DNA of 64,000 nt from Taxawa tesnikishii (nom. ined.) (taxonomy: Eukaryota; Ascomycota; Dothideomycetes; Dothideales): positions 62,001-126,000 of the forward strand of contig JAPDRO010000014.1 of the NCBI GenBank assembly GCA_030247885.1, written 5' to 3'. The notes under the pieces are model-generated. The model saw nothing but the letters and a program-made list of their open reading frames with translations, did no database searches and was not told where the DNA came from. Of this stretch, positions 1-10,355 are shown piece by piece. The position numbers and the translations under genes were made by a program. Position 1 is the stretch's first letter, and every line of letters starts with the position of its first letter.

Positions 1-779
1 CACCAGCTTTGCTACTCGTGCACAGCTTGTGCCGGCAGGCAAATAAAATGAATCGCGTACGCCCCCATGTGGGCCACAATCAACTCAAGCTTGGATGTGG
101 AGTCACCAGTGACCTCACCTCTCCTATCCTGCGCATTCACTCGCTCTTCTAGTCATACTTGAAGCCCTGCTATATTCGTTGGAGGCATCTTAGTGGTTGG
201 ACATCACTCCGCGTGTATCCAAAGGGGAAGACACATATACTATCCCAACATGACCTTCAAATCTTAGTGCATTTTTAAGGTTGAACCTTGAGTTGTAGAA
301 GCACCACAAACGGGATGGTCGATATGCCCCCAGTAGTGCAATGATGGCTTTTCTAAAAGGAAATATAGGGATAGATTGCAGGACTCAATGGCGCGACTTG
401 TTGAGTTGTCTGGAAACGAGATGTCAGGATGTTGGTATCGCGAACTGCTATGCGACCCCACATTTATTTACGTTGAGGTCCGAAAGCGCCACTTTTTGTT
501 CATCTAATATCGGCGAGGCACACCAACATATAGTAGTCTGAAGAAGGTAGGGTTCCAAGCGCCTTGGCAATCTAGATCCCTAGGGTGTATCCATGTGACT
601 GAAGCTACTAGGTTCACTAGTATCTCTAGCTAGTCGTCTACCTTACATAGCTAAGGTAGCGTCTTCCTTCCGAAGGGTCTAAACCTAGATACTTGCCGTG
701 CGCGTAAGGGCGAGACACTTAGGACTTTCTAGAGTCGGGAGTAATCTAAATGCCTTTAACTCGTATCCTATGAGGTCTG
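1..779. other. Gene-free left flank
   Basis: Base composition is mixed and grades into the AT-rich island from about 780. I see no convincing gene here. The two short overlapping frames near 264-541 have no recognisable motif and no gene-like continuation. Confidence 0.5.
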
Positions 780-971
780 AGATCTAAGGGACTAAGGACG
801 TCACTTTAGATCTTTCGGTGCCGTCTTTACTTCTCCCTTTTATTCTTTTTATAGTACGGATCTAATATAACTATTTATAGTTATTACTACGGCAAAAGAT
901 ATTATCCTAGCGACTCTACTTCTATATTTTTATATACTTTCTTAGTTATATACTTATATAACTAAAGTATC

Positions 972-1138
972 TGTTACAAGATGACAGCCGCCTAGTCCGG
1001 ATAGACAGTCATGTGACCTGTCAAGCCAAGCGGGGAATCTCTTTGTCTCCTAGCTGCCGTTATAGATAGCTCAATCAATTAACAAGTCACGGTTAGTTCT
1101 ACCACATGTTTAGTCATAGTTGAGCACTCAGTTTAACT
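972..1138 (+). mobile_element. Solo LTR (167 bp), not RIPed
   Basis: A 167-bp unit starts TGTTACAAGATG and ends CAGTTTAACT. It is flanked by a perfect 5-bp direct repeat GTATC (967-971 and 1139-1143), the expected target-site duplication of an LTR retrotransposon. A second copy of identical length at 1444-1610 carries C-to-T and G-to-A changes, so this copy probably arrived after, or escaped, RIP. The 3' end AACT is not the canonical CA, so the strand and element class are inferred. No internal region remains. Confidence 0.75.
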
Positions 1139-1443
1139 GTATCTTATAAAACTAAATAATATATTTTATTACTAAGTAGCTACTATTACTAAATAGCTAC
1201 TTCTTACTAATATTATAACTATTATAAACTATTACCTTTATACTATAATACTATATAAAAATATACTCTAGTTTATAGTATTATTTAAAAGTATTACTAT
1301 TATTTATATTTACTATTTCTATAATATAAGTATATATATTATAAATAGTCTTACTATAATATTTATAGTACTTTTATATATACTTTCTTTATAAGTTATT
1401 TAGTAGTTTTCTTATTATTACTATTCTTTTTAATTATTAAATC

Positions 1444-1610
1444 TATTATAAGATAATAGTCGCCTAGTTCGAATAGATAGTTATATAACTTATTAAGTTA
1501 AGTAGGGAATTTCTTTGTCTCTTAGCTACCGTTATAAATAGCTTAATTAATTAATAAGTTATAGTTAGTCTTATTATATATTTAATTATAGTTAAGTACT
1601 TAGTTTAACT
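1444..1610 (+). mobile_element. Solo LTR (167 bp), RIPed copy
   Basis: Exactly the same length as the LTR at 972-1138 but with transition changes throughout (for example TGTTACAAG has become TATTATAAG). It is flanked by AAATC on both sides (1439-1443, 1611-1615). The empty site is visible in copy C near 7340-7360, which reads through without the insert. It therefore inserted into the pogo element before RIP mutated both. Confidence 0.8.
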
Positions 1611-2834
1611 AAATCTTATATATTACTTACTATTAGACTCTTATCTATTTAAATATACTTTCTTTTATAGTTATATTACTTTATTAATACTTTAATTAAC
1701 TTTTAAAGACTTATAATTTCCCTTATTTATAACTTTAATTTATAACTTATAATAACTATACCTTTAGTAAGTAAATTATAACTTATAAAAGAAGTAAAAT
1801 AAGTAAATTCTTATATAATTATATACGCTTATAAACTAGTACTATTTACGTCTTTATTTCCTTTAAATTAACTAGTATTTTAGACTCTTATAAGGCAACT
1901 TTTAATAGTATAAGTATTAGTATATAAAGTATTAAATTAAGCTTTAATAGTACTTACTTTAAGTTATAAGAAACTAATTTAATACCTTTAAAGCTTACTA
2001 AGATATTATCCTTTATAATTACTTTACTAAAAGTAATATAAAAGACTAATAGAAAGGCTTCTTTTTTAACTTATATAATAAAATACTATAATTAGCTATA
2101 AACCTTTATACTATATACTTACTTTAAGAAAGTAAAATAGCTTATATTAAGTAGCTTTAATAAATATAATAAGTATAAGAATATATAAAGAATAATAATC
2201 TTTTATTTTTTATAGTAATTATAAAAGTATAACTATTATAGTTTTTATAACTATTTATAGTTAGTAAGTAATATATACTTACTTAATACGTCTTTATATA
2301 TATATTAAAGTACTTTAATTACTTTAAAGTAAGCTTATTTATTATTTAGTTATTAATACTAGTTTTAATTACTTAATTATAAAGTAAGTCTATATACTAG
2401 CTTAATATAAGGACCTTACTACTAAAGATAATAAAGAGTAAGATAGCTTACTTAATAACGTAAATACTTTAGATAGTTATAACTTACTTATAATTACTTA
2501 GTTATATCTTTTAAGATTACTTAGTTTCTTAGAACTTATAAAGACTATTTAAGCGTTAATTATACCTATTATAAAGCTTATCTTATTAAAGTTATATATA
2601 TCTTTATTTAGGATATTATACTTTTCCTTTATCTTTCTAATTAACTTAATTTAAAGTATTATAACTTATATATCTTTATTTAAGGCTTACTAATAATTAT
2701 ATAAATAACTATATTAAAGCTTAACTTTCTTAGTATATATCTTAAACCTATTTACTTAGTACTTACTAATAGGTTCTTTACTATATATAGCTAGTAAATT
2801 ATTAGCTATTTCTTTTATTATAGTCCTTATAGTA

Positions 2835-3059
2835 TAATAAGGTAGCCGCTAAATAGTTATAGGTTATTAGTTACGTAGAAGTTACCTTTAATTCCTACTT
2901 ATTTAGTCCGCATATAAGATAGTTACTTATTTAATTAATAACTATTCTTTTTATGTCTTATTCTTATCTTATATCTTACTAACTACTATCTCTATTACTA
3001 CTTACGTAGCTACCTTCTATAGTCTTAACTTAACTTAATATAAGGTTCTCCCTACTATA
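2835..3059. mobile_element. Solo LTR-like repeat (about 225 bp)
   Basis: Inserted in copy A between duplicated ATAGTA hexamers (2829-2834, 3060-3065). The uninterrupted target is seen near 8561-8575 of copy C. Related copies lie at 4745-4831 plus 6764-6898, and at 9305-9500 (truncated), with an inverted fragment at 4648-4740. Ends read TAATAAGG and CTACTATA, compatible with RIPed TG..CA LTR ends. Whether it is a solo LTR or a MITE cannot be settled by eye. Confidence 0.6.
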
Positions 3060-3713
3060 ATAGTACTTATTCCTCATGAGTTTAACTTAAGTATATATAC
3101 TACTATATATTATTAAAAGTCTTAGAATTCTCTAAATTTAAATCTTACCCTCTAATATATTACCCTATGTTTTATACTAGTAATACTAGTAATTTACTAG
3201 TAATTTACTAGTAAATTAAGTATAAAATAGTTTAAAAATTAGAGATTTATATAGTTATCTAGGAATAGTAATTTTATTTAGTATTTAGTATACTAGCTAT
3301 TATTTTAAAGGTAAGCCTAGATTCTATTTACTATACTTATATTATAATTATATACTATATTACTACTAATATAATCCTATATATAAATAAGAGTATCTTT
3401 TATTCTTTTATAAAGAACCTTATTACTATTACTCTATAGATTTATATTAAGATAGTAGTAAAAACCTCCTTTTTAGTATAACTTATATATACTTAATAGA
3501 GTTTAAATTTAGTAAGTATAAAGGCTAGTCTTTTAGTAGTTTAATACTTTAATCTTTAAGAAAAGTTACTAACTTTTTAGCTATATAAACTTTAGCGTTA
3601 TCTTATTAAAATAGTAGCTCTTTCTAGTATATAAAAAGGAAGCTTATAGTAAGAGTATTAATATATAAGTTTACTAAGTAACTTTACTTCTTTAAAGTTA
3701 TATCCTTACGTAT

Positions 3714-4087
3714 TTTTAACTTGTGACAAAAGTGATGTCACGTGAGCATCTACTCTTGTATACCTTAGGTAGGGTTATACATGTTAACACTCCCCTAACC
3801 CTAGTAAGGGGTACAAGCGTGCAACGTCGCTAATGGATTCGAGGCTCGCAACCTTCCGGGCTTATTGGCCGACTCCGCGGCTTGCCGAGGCTCTACTCCC
3901 GTTTGGGATTTTACGCGCTTCTGCCACAACTCAGGTGGGAATCGAACTCGTGACCTTCTGTCGTACATCGAGATCACGATTTAACCAACGCGCTAACCCG
4001 GGCTCATAACCTTTTAACTTGTGACAAAAGTGATGTCACGTGAGCATCTACTCTTGTATACCTTAGGTAGGGTTATACATGTTAACA
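3714..4087 (-). mobile_element. TRIM-type miniature LTR element, intact and non-RIPed
   Basis: Two 76-bp direct repeats with no difference I can see (3714-3789, 4012-4087) flank a 222-bp core, with a perfect 5-bp target duplication CGTAT (3709-3713, 4088-4092). Read on the minus strand, the LTR starts TGTTAACATG. It is followed immediately by GGTTATGAGCCC (complement of 4000-4011), which is complementary to the anticodon arm of initiator tRNA-Met, a copia-style half-tRNA primer site. A purine-rich tract, GGGTTAGGGGAG, directly precedes the 3' LTR. There is no coding capacity, so it must be mobilised in trans. At 374 bp it lies below the repeat size usually hit by RIP, which may explain its normal base composition. 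The LTR end GTTAAAA is non-canonical. Confidence 0.85.
3934..4006 (-). other. tRNA-like core of the TRIM (A-box and B-box)
   Basis: The minus strand carries an A-box-like TAGCGCGTTGG (complement of 3985-3995) and, 48 nt downstream, a B-box-like GTTCGATTCC (complement of 3938-3947), the order and rough spacing of an internal RNA polymerase III promoter. The surrounding string resembles a tRNA body, but the T stem and acceptor do not pair, so it is a tRNA-derived or tRNA-mimicking sequence rather than a working tRNA gene. Confidence 0.5.
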
Positions 4088-4647
4088 CGTATAATAATTA
4101 ACTTAGTTTTTTAGCTACTATATATACTACTTTATATTATAATATATATATCCTTACTCTTATTATATAGTTATACTTTATCTTTCTACTATACTTAGCT
4201 AATAGTACGTTATATAAAGGCGACTAGTTTACTAGATTTATACTTTATAAAGTACTTATTTAAAGAGATAACTTTTAGCTAGTCTTTAATACTTTAATAC
4301 TTATATAACTTATATTAGTTTCTTTTCTTTTAGCTAAGACTTCTAATAATAAAGTACGTCTCTTAGTAACTTAATTTTTATTACCTTAGTCCTTTAAAAT
4401 CTAGTAAATAGTAATATAGTTATAATTTAGTTAAAGGTTCTTTAAAAGTTAATTATAAGTATAAAATAAATTCTTATATATATAACAAAGAATATATACT
4501 TTATACGCTCTATATAAGACTATAAATAGTCTAAGCGAGGCTTAGAGATACTATATAGTTACTTAGAGACTTAGTTAATAGTTTTATTAATAGTAAGAAC
4601 TATTATATTAAATAAGTTATATATTTAATACTATTATATTTTAGTAG

Positions 4648-4740
4648 TATAGTAGGGAAAACCCTATATTAAGTTAAGTTAAAACTATAAAAGAAAGCTA
4701 TATAAGTAGTAATAGAGATAGTAGTAAATAATAAGATAAT
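4648..4740 (-). repeat. Inverted fragment of the 225-bp LTR family
   Basis: The reverse complement of this stretch matches the distal part of the LTR-like repeat seen at 2835-3059 and 6764-6898. It lies head-to-head with the split copy starting at about 4745, making a local inverted pair. All are heavily RIPed. Confidence 0.55.
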
Positions 4741-4831
4741 AATATAGTAAGGTAACTATTAAATAGTTATAAGTTATTAGTTACGTAAAAGTTACCTTTA
4801 CTTCCTACTTATTTAGTTTATATATAAGATA

Positions 4832-6761
4832 ACGTGTTTTATTACTAAGTAGTTTATAATTACTAAGTAGTTTACCCTTACTAATATTACGACTATTATA
4901 AACTATTATAATAATACCTTTATAATATAACATATAATTAACTTATAATAAAGGTATACTATACCTTACTATTAAGGCTACTTAAGTAACTTTTCCTAAT
5001 AGTTAAAGATACGCGTTTAAGGTATTTGACGTCTCTTAAATAACCCTAAAATAATAACGCGATAAAAAGCTCGTATAACGTAACTATAAACTTAACTTAA
5101 AGAAACTATAAAAGATAAAAGAAGAAGTAATAATAGTACGTATACTCGAGTTAGACTCGTAAGAAATAAGCGCTATAAGGACTATAATAGAAGAAATAGC
5201 TAATAATTTACTAGCTATATATAGTAAAGGGCCTATTAGTAAGTACTAAGTAAATAAGTTTAAGACGTATACTAAGGAAGTTAAGCTTCGACGTAGTCGT
5301 CTATATAATTATTAGTAAGCCTTAAACGAAGACGTATATATTATAACGCTTTAGTTTAAGTTAGTTAAGAAGATAAAGGAAAAGTATAATATCTTAAACG
5401 AAGATATATATAACTTTAATAAGATAGGCTTTATAATAGGTATAATTAACGCTTAAATAGTCTTTATAAGTTTTAAGAAACTAAGTAATCTTAAAAAGGT
5501 ATAACTAAGTAACTAGGAGTAAGTTATAATTATTTAAGGTATTTATACTATTAAGTAAGTTATCTTACCCTTTATTATCTTTAGTAGTAAGGTCCTTATA
5601 TTAAGCTAGTACGTAGACTTACTTCGTAACTAAGTACTTAAGACTAGCGCTAATAGTTAGATAATAAATAAGCTTACTTTAAAGTAATTAAAGTACTTTA
5701 ACGCGTATATAAAGGCGCGTTAAGTAAGTATATATTACCTACTAATTATAAATAGTTTTAACTTATAACAAAAGTAACGTTACGTAAGTATTAACTCTTA
5801 TATACTTTAGGTAAGGTTATATATATTAATAGATAACTATAAAAACTATAATAGTTACGACTTTTATAACTATTATAAAGAATAGAAGATTATTATTCTT
5901 TATATACTCTTATACTTATTATACTTATTATAGCTACTTAACGTAAGCTATTTTACTCCCTTAAAGTAAGTATATAACGCGGAGATTAATAGCTAGTTAT
6001 AATATTTTACTATATAAGTTAAGAAAGAGGCTTTCTTACTAGCCTTTTATATTACTTTTAATAAGGTAATTATAAAGGATAATATCTAAGTAAACTTTAG
6101 AGGTACTAATTTAGTTCCCTATAACTTAGAGTAAGTACTATTAAAGCTTAACGTAGTACTTTATACGCCGATACTTATACTATTAAAAGTTACTTTATAA
6201 GAGTTTAAAATACTAGCTAATTTAAAGGAAATAAAAGCGTAAATAACGCTAGTTTATAAGCGTATATAACTATATAAAGATTCGCTTATTTCGCCTCTTT
6301 TATAGGCTATAAATTCGCTTACTAAAAGTATAGTTATTATAAGTTATAAATAAAAGTTATAAATAAGAGAAATTGCAAGTCTTTAGAAGTCGATTAAGGC
6401 GTTAATAAAGTAGTATAGTCGTAAAAGAAAGTATATTCGAATAAAAGAAAGTCTTATAGTAAGTAATATATAAGATTTAATAGTTAATAAGAATAATAAT
6501 AATAACGAGGGTACTAATTAACTTACGAAGAAAGTATATACGTAAAAGTACTATAAATATTATAGTAAGACTAACTATAATACGCGTACTTATACTATAG
6601 AAATAGTAGATTTAAATAATAGCGATACTTTTAAATAATACTATAAACTAGAGTATATTTTTATATAGTATTATAGTATAGAAGTAATAGTTTATAATAG
6701 TTGCAATATTAGTAAGGGTAAACTACTTAGTAATAGTAGACTACTTAGTAATAAAACACGT
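4832..6761 (+). mobile_element. pogo/Fot1-like DNA transposon copy B (RIPed)
   Basis: 1930 bp including a 76-bp nested LTR, so 1854 bp without it. Inverted termini of about 73 bp (4832-4904, 6689-6761) start ACGTGTTTTATTACTAAG, each with two copies of a TTACTAAGTAGT motif, and TA flanks both ends. Conceptual plus-strand reading through RIP stops still shows DDE transposase landmarks of the pogo/Fot1 group: an NEDIYNFN-like DxYNxDE box near 5400, an LPFIIF-like strand near 5570, a YYLLI box near 5740 that precedes the DGHxSH catalytic motif, and a C-terminal DNICASFRG-like region. No functional protein can be made. Confidence 0.8.
5756..5831 (-). mobile_element. RIPed solo LTR of the TRIM family
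   Basis: Exactly 76 bp and collinear with the TRIM LTRs. About 14 of 16 differences are C-to-T or G-to-A. It interrupts the transposase of pogo copy B within the region encoding the DGHxSH active-site motif. The uninterrupted site is visible in copies A (near 2255) and C (near 7980). A target duplication is no longer clear. Confidence 0.75.
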
Positions 6762-7053
6762 TAGTTATTTATTTAATTAATAATTACTTCGTTTTAAGTT
6801 TTACTATTATCTTATTATTTACTACTATCTTTATTACTACTTATATAGCTTCCTTTTATAGTCTTAACTTAACTTAATATAGAGTTTTCCTTATTATACT
6901 ATTATACTTAGTAGAAAGTATAGACTTATTATTAAAGTAATAATCCTCTTTAGCTTACTAATATAAACTAAATCCTCCGAAGGTATTATTAGTTTATTTA
7001 AATATTATTTATTTTATAGATTTTTTAAAACTATAATAAATATATAACTAATA

Positions 7054-8901
7054 ACGTATTTTATTACTAAGTAGTTACCTCCTACTAAGTAGTTACTCTT
7101 TACTAATATCGTAACTATTATAGACTATTACCTTCGTACTATAATACTATATAAAGACTTACTTTAGCTTATAATACTATTTAAAAGCGTCGCTATTATC
7201 TATATCTACTATTTCTATAGTATAAGTACGCGTATTATAGTTAGTCTTACTATAACGTTTATAGTACCTTTATACGTATACCCTCTTTATAGGCTATTTA
7301 GTACTCTCCTTACTACTACTATCCTTTTTAGCTATTAAATCCTATATATTACTTACTATTAGGCTTTCCTCTATTTAAATATACTTTCTTTTACGATTAT
7401 ACTACTTTATTAACGCTTTAATCGACTTCTAAAGACCTACAATTTCCCTTATCTATAACTCTAATTTATAACTTATAATAGCTACGCCTTTAGTAAGCGA
7501 ATTTATAACTTATAAGAGAGGCGAAATAGGCGATTTTCTATACTATTATATTTACTTATAAACTAGCGTTATTTACGCCTTTATTTCCTTTAGGTTAACT
7601 AGTATTTTAGACTCTTATAAAGTAACTTTTAATAGTATAAGTATCGGCGTATAAAGCATTACGTTAAGCTTTAATAGTACTTACTCTAAGTCGTAAGGAA
7701 TTAAACTAGCGCTTCTAAAGCTTACTAGGATATTCTCCTTTATAATCGCCTTATTAAAAGTAGTATAAAAGACTAGTAAGAAGGCTTCTTTCTTAACTTA
7801 CGTAGTAGAGTACTATAATTAGCTATTAATCTCCGCGTTATACGCTTACTTTAAGGGAGCAAAATAGTCTATATTAAGCGGCTATAATAAGTACGATAAG
7901 TATAAGGGTATATAAAGAATAATAATCTTCTATTCTTTATAATAGTTATAGAAATTATAACTACTATAACTCTCGTAACTATTTATAATTAGTAGGTAAT
8001 ATATACCTACTTAACGCGCCTTTATATACGCGTTAAAGTACTTTAATTACTTTAAAGTAAGCTTATTTATCGTCTAGCTATTAGCGCTAGTCTTAATTAC
8101 TTAATCGCGAGGTAAGCCGACGTACTAGCTCGATATAAGGACCTTACTATTAAAGATAATAAAGAGTAAGATAAGTTACCTAGTAGCGTAAATACCTTAA
8201 ATAATTATAACTTACTCCTAGTTACTTAGTTATATCTTTTAGGATTACTTCGTTTCTTAGAGCTTATAAAGACTATTTAAGCGTTAATTATACCTATTAT
8301 AAACCTAGACTTATTAAAGTTATATATATCTTCGTCTAAGATATTATACTTTTTCTTTATCTTCTTAACTAGCTCGAATTAGAGTATTATAATACGTACG
8401 TCTTCGTTTAAGGCTTACTAACAATTATATAGACGACTACGTCGAAGCTTAACTTCCTTAATATACGTCTTAAACCTATTTACTTAGTACTTACTAATAG
8501 GTCCTTTACTACGTATAGTAAGTAAATTGTTAGTTATTTCTTCTATTATAGTCCTTATAGTACTTATTCCTTATAAGTTTAACTCGAGTATACGTACTAC
8601 TATTACTTCCTTCTCTATTTTCTTTAGCTTCTTTAAGTTAAACTTATAGTCGCGTTATATAAGCTTTTCGTCGCGTCGTCGTCTTAGCGTCGTTTAAGAG
8701 ACGTTATATACTTTAGACGCGTATTTTATACTATTAGGAGGAGTTACTTAAGTAGCCTTAATAGTAAAGTATAATATACCTTCGTTATAAGTAAATTACG
8801 CGTTATATTATAGTAGTATTATTATAATAGTCTATAATAGTTATAATGTTAGTAAGGAGTAGCTACTTAGTAAGAGGTAATCGCTTAGTAATAAAATACG
8901 T
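7054..8901 (-). mobile_element. pogo/Fot1-like DNA transposon copy C (RIPed)
   Basis: 1848 bp with inverted termini starting ACGTATTTTATTACTAAG and TA on both sides (7052-7053, 8902-8903). It is collinear with copies A and B but lacks the nested LTRs, so it serves as the empty-site reference for three insertions. The transposase runs on the minus strand and is full of stop codons from RIP. Confidence 0.8.
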
Positions 8902-9304
8902 TATAGTAAAGTAGTTAATACTATCTAAAGTAAATAAATAAATATCTCTAGTAAAAGTAATACTACTATCTTAATCCTTTATAATAATCTAGTATTTTAG
9001 ACTTTTATCTTAATATTCTAAAAAGATTACCCTTAATATAAGTACGAGTTATAAATTTAGTAGTTACTTATAGTTTAAATCTAACTAGACTTTAAGTAAT
9101 ACTTATATTTATAAATATTTTTAGATCTTATTTTACTTAAATATACTTTATTCCTAAAATAGAAAGTCTTAAGATACTAACTATATAATATCCTATAAGG
9201 CTTTTATATATATCGTACTACTAATAAAGGAGTTATCTTTAGCCTTTAAGATTTTCGTACTATTATAAGTATATAAGTTACTAAAGGGGTTAGTTATCTT
9301 CTTA

Positions 9305-9500
9305 TATTAACTAGTATTTATAAAAGTTACCTTTACTTTTTACTTATTTAGTTTATATATAAGATAGTTACTTATTTAATTAATAATAACTTTATTCTAG
9401 GTTTTACTATTATATTATTATCTACTATTATCTTTATTACTACTTACGTAGCTTTCTTTTATAGTCTTAACTTAACTTAATATAAGGTTTTCCTTACTAT
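9305..9500 (+). mobile_element. Truncated copy of the 225-bp LTR-like repeat
   Basis: Matches the copy at 2835-3059 from its middle to its end, ending TTACTATA just before pogo copy A resumes at 9507. The first roughly 30 bp are unrecognisable. Confidence 0.5.
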
Positions 9501-10355
9501 AATATTACTATTACCTTTTCTTTTATCTTCTTTAGTTTCTTTAAGTTAAATTTATAGTTATATTATATAAGCTTTCTATTACATTATTATTTTAAAGTTA
9601 TTTAAGGGATATTAACTACCTTAAATATATATCTTTAGTTATTAAGAAGGATTATTTAAGTAGTCTTAATAGTAAGGTATAATATACCTTTATTATAAGT
9701 TAATTATGCATTATATTATAATAGTATTATTATAATAATTTATAATAGTCGTAATATTAGTAAGGGTAAACTACTTAATAATAGTAAATTACTCGGTAAT
9801 AAAATACGTTATTACTTATTATTTAATCTAATTAGTACTTACTTTTTAAATTATATACTTATTATTAGAAGCTTAATTATAGTTAGAATTCTATTTTTTA
9901 ATTTAAATAGCGCATACTATTATAGTTAAAGAATTCTAAAAAGTAAAAAGTAATAAATAACTATAGAATTTATAAAATAGTAGTAGTTAAGGTTCTTTAT
10001 ACTCGATTTAGTTATAAAGGGAAGTTTTTACTATCTTACTTATTAGACTATATTTTTATCGGATTAACTTTACTACTTATTAGAGTAGTAGCTACGTCGT
10101 AATAGAGCGCTATATCCTTGTTATAATAGAAAGAACTATGAGGAGCAATTTCGATGAGGGCTCAAGGGAAGCGAACGCGAGGTTTGCATCCGATACGCAC
10201 GGAGATTCCTAATGATAGATCTTGAGACGGTTATGCATTTCCAGCAACAAGTAATGAAAGACACATATTGAGAGCCAGCTTAGAATGCAGATGGAAGAGA
10301 AATCTCGAGTGCTAACAGCCACGCCAAATAGCCCACAGCAAGCGCCGCACAGAGT

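Larger units (their letters stand above)
4745..6898 (+). mobile_element. 225-bp LTR-like repeat split by pogo copy B
   Basis: The halves 4745-4831 and 6764-6898 join to about 222 bp and align with the copy at 2835-3059. The interruption falls at a TA dinucleotide duplicated on both sides of pogo copy B, so the LTR-like repeat was there first. Confidence 0.6.
3107..9506. mobile_element. 6.4 kb composite insertion inside pogo copy A
   Basis: Copy A stops at 3106 and resumes at 9507 with exactly the next bases expected from copy C. The junctions share ACTAT (3102-3106, 9507-9511), a likely 5-bp target duplication. The insert ends on the right in a 225-bp-family LTR (9305-9500) and holds two further complete pogo copies, the TRIM and unassigned RIPed DNA. 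Its left end does not show a matching LTR, so it may be a degenerated LTR retrotransposon that lost its 5' LTR, or a multi-step product. Confidence 0.5.
1159..9809 (-). mobile_element. pogo/Fot1-like transposon copy A, split by nested insertions
   Basis: The left part (1159-3106) and right part (9507-9809) together match, in order, the copy at 7054-8901. Terminal inverted repeats begin ATAT/ACGT and the outside dinucleotide is TA on both sides (1157-1158, 9810-9811), as in Tc1/mariner-pogo transposition. Three insertions interrupt it: a 167-bp LTR (1444-1610), a 225-bp LTR (2835-3059) and a 6.4 kb block (3107-9506), each with its own short target duplication. Subtracting them leaves 1843 bp, against 1848 and 1854 bp for copies C and B. 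The transposase frame is destroyed by RIP stop codons. Confidence 0.8.
780..10110. repeat. RIP-degraded AT-rich transposon island
   Basis: About 9.3 kb of extremely A+T-rich sequence dominated by TA-rich strings, with no open frame of 60 codons. It contains repeated segments differing mainly by C-to-T and G-to-A changes, the hallmark of repeat-induced point mutation, a premeiotic genome defence of Pezizomycotina. At least three pogo/Fot1-like copies, several LTR copies and one young miniature LTR element are nested in it (listed separately). Segments 3107-3713, 4093-4647, 6899-7053, 8904-9304 and 9812-10110 are RIPed sequence I could not assign to a family. The right border with normal-composition DNA is sharp, about 250 bp from the F-box gene. 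Confidence 0.9.

Noticed and set aside
3714-4087. Reading the miniature element as an ordinary SINE
   Set aside because: Perfect terminal direct repeats, a primer site abutting the LTR and a 5-bp target duplication fit LTR-type integration; there is no A-rich or simple-repeat tail.
1-10110. Telomere, centromere core or mitochondrial insertion as explanation of the AT-rich block
   Set aside because: No TTAGGG arrays, no mitochondrial gene motifs, and the sequence is explained by RIPed, nested transposons. A pericentromeric location remains possible but is not shown.
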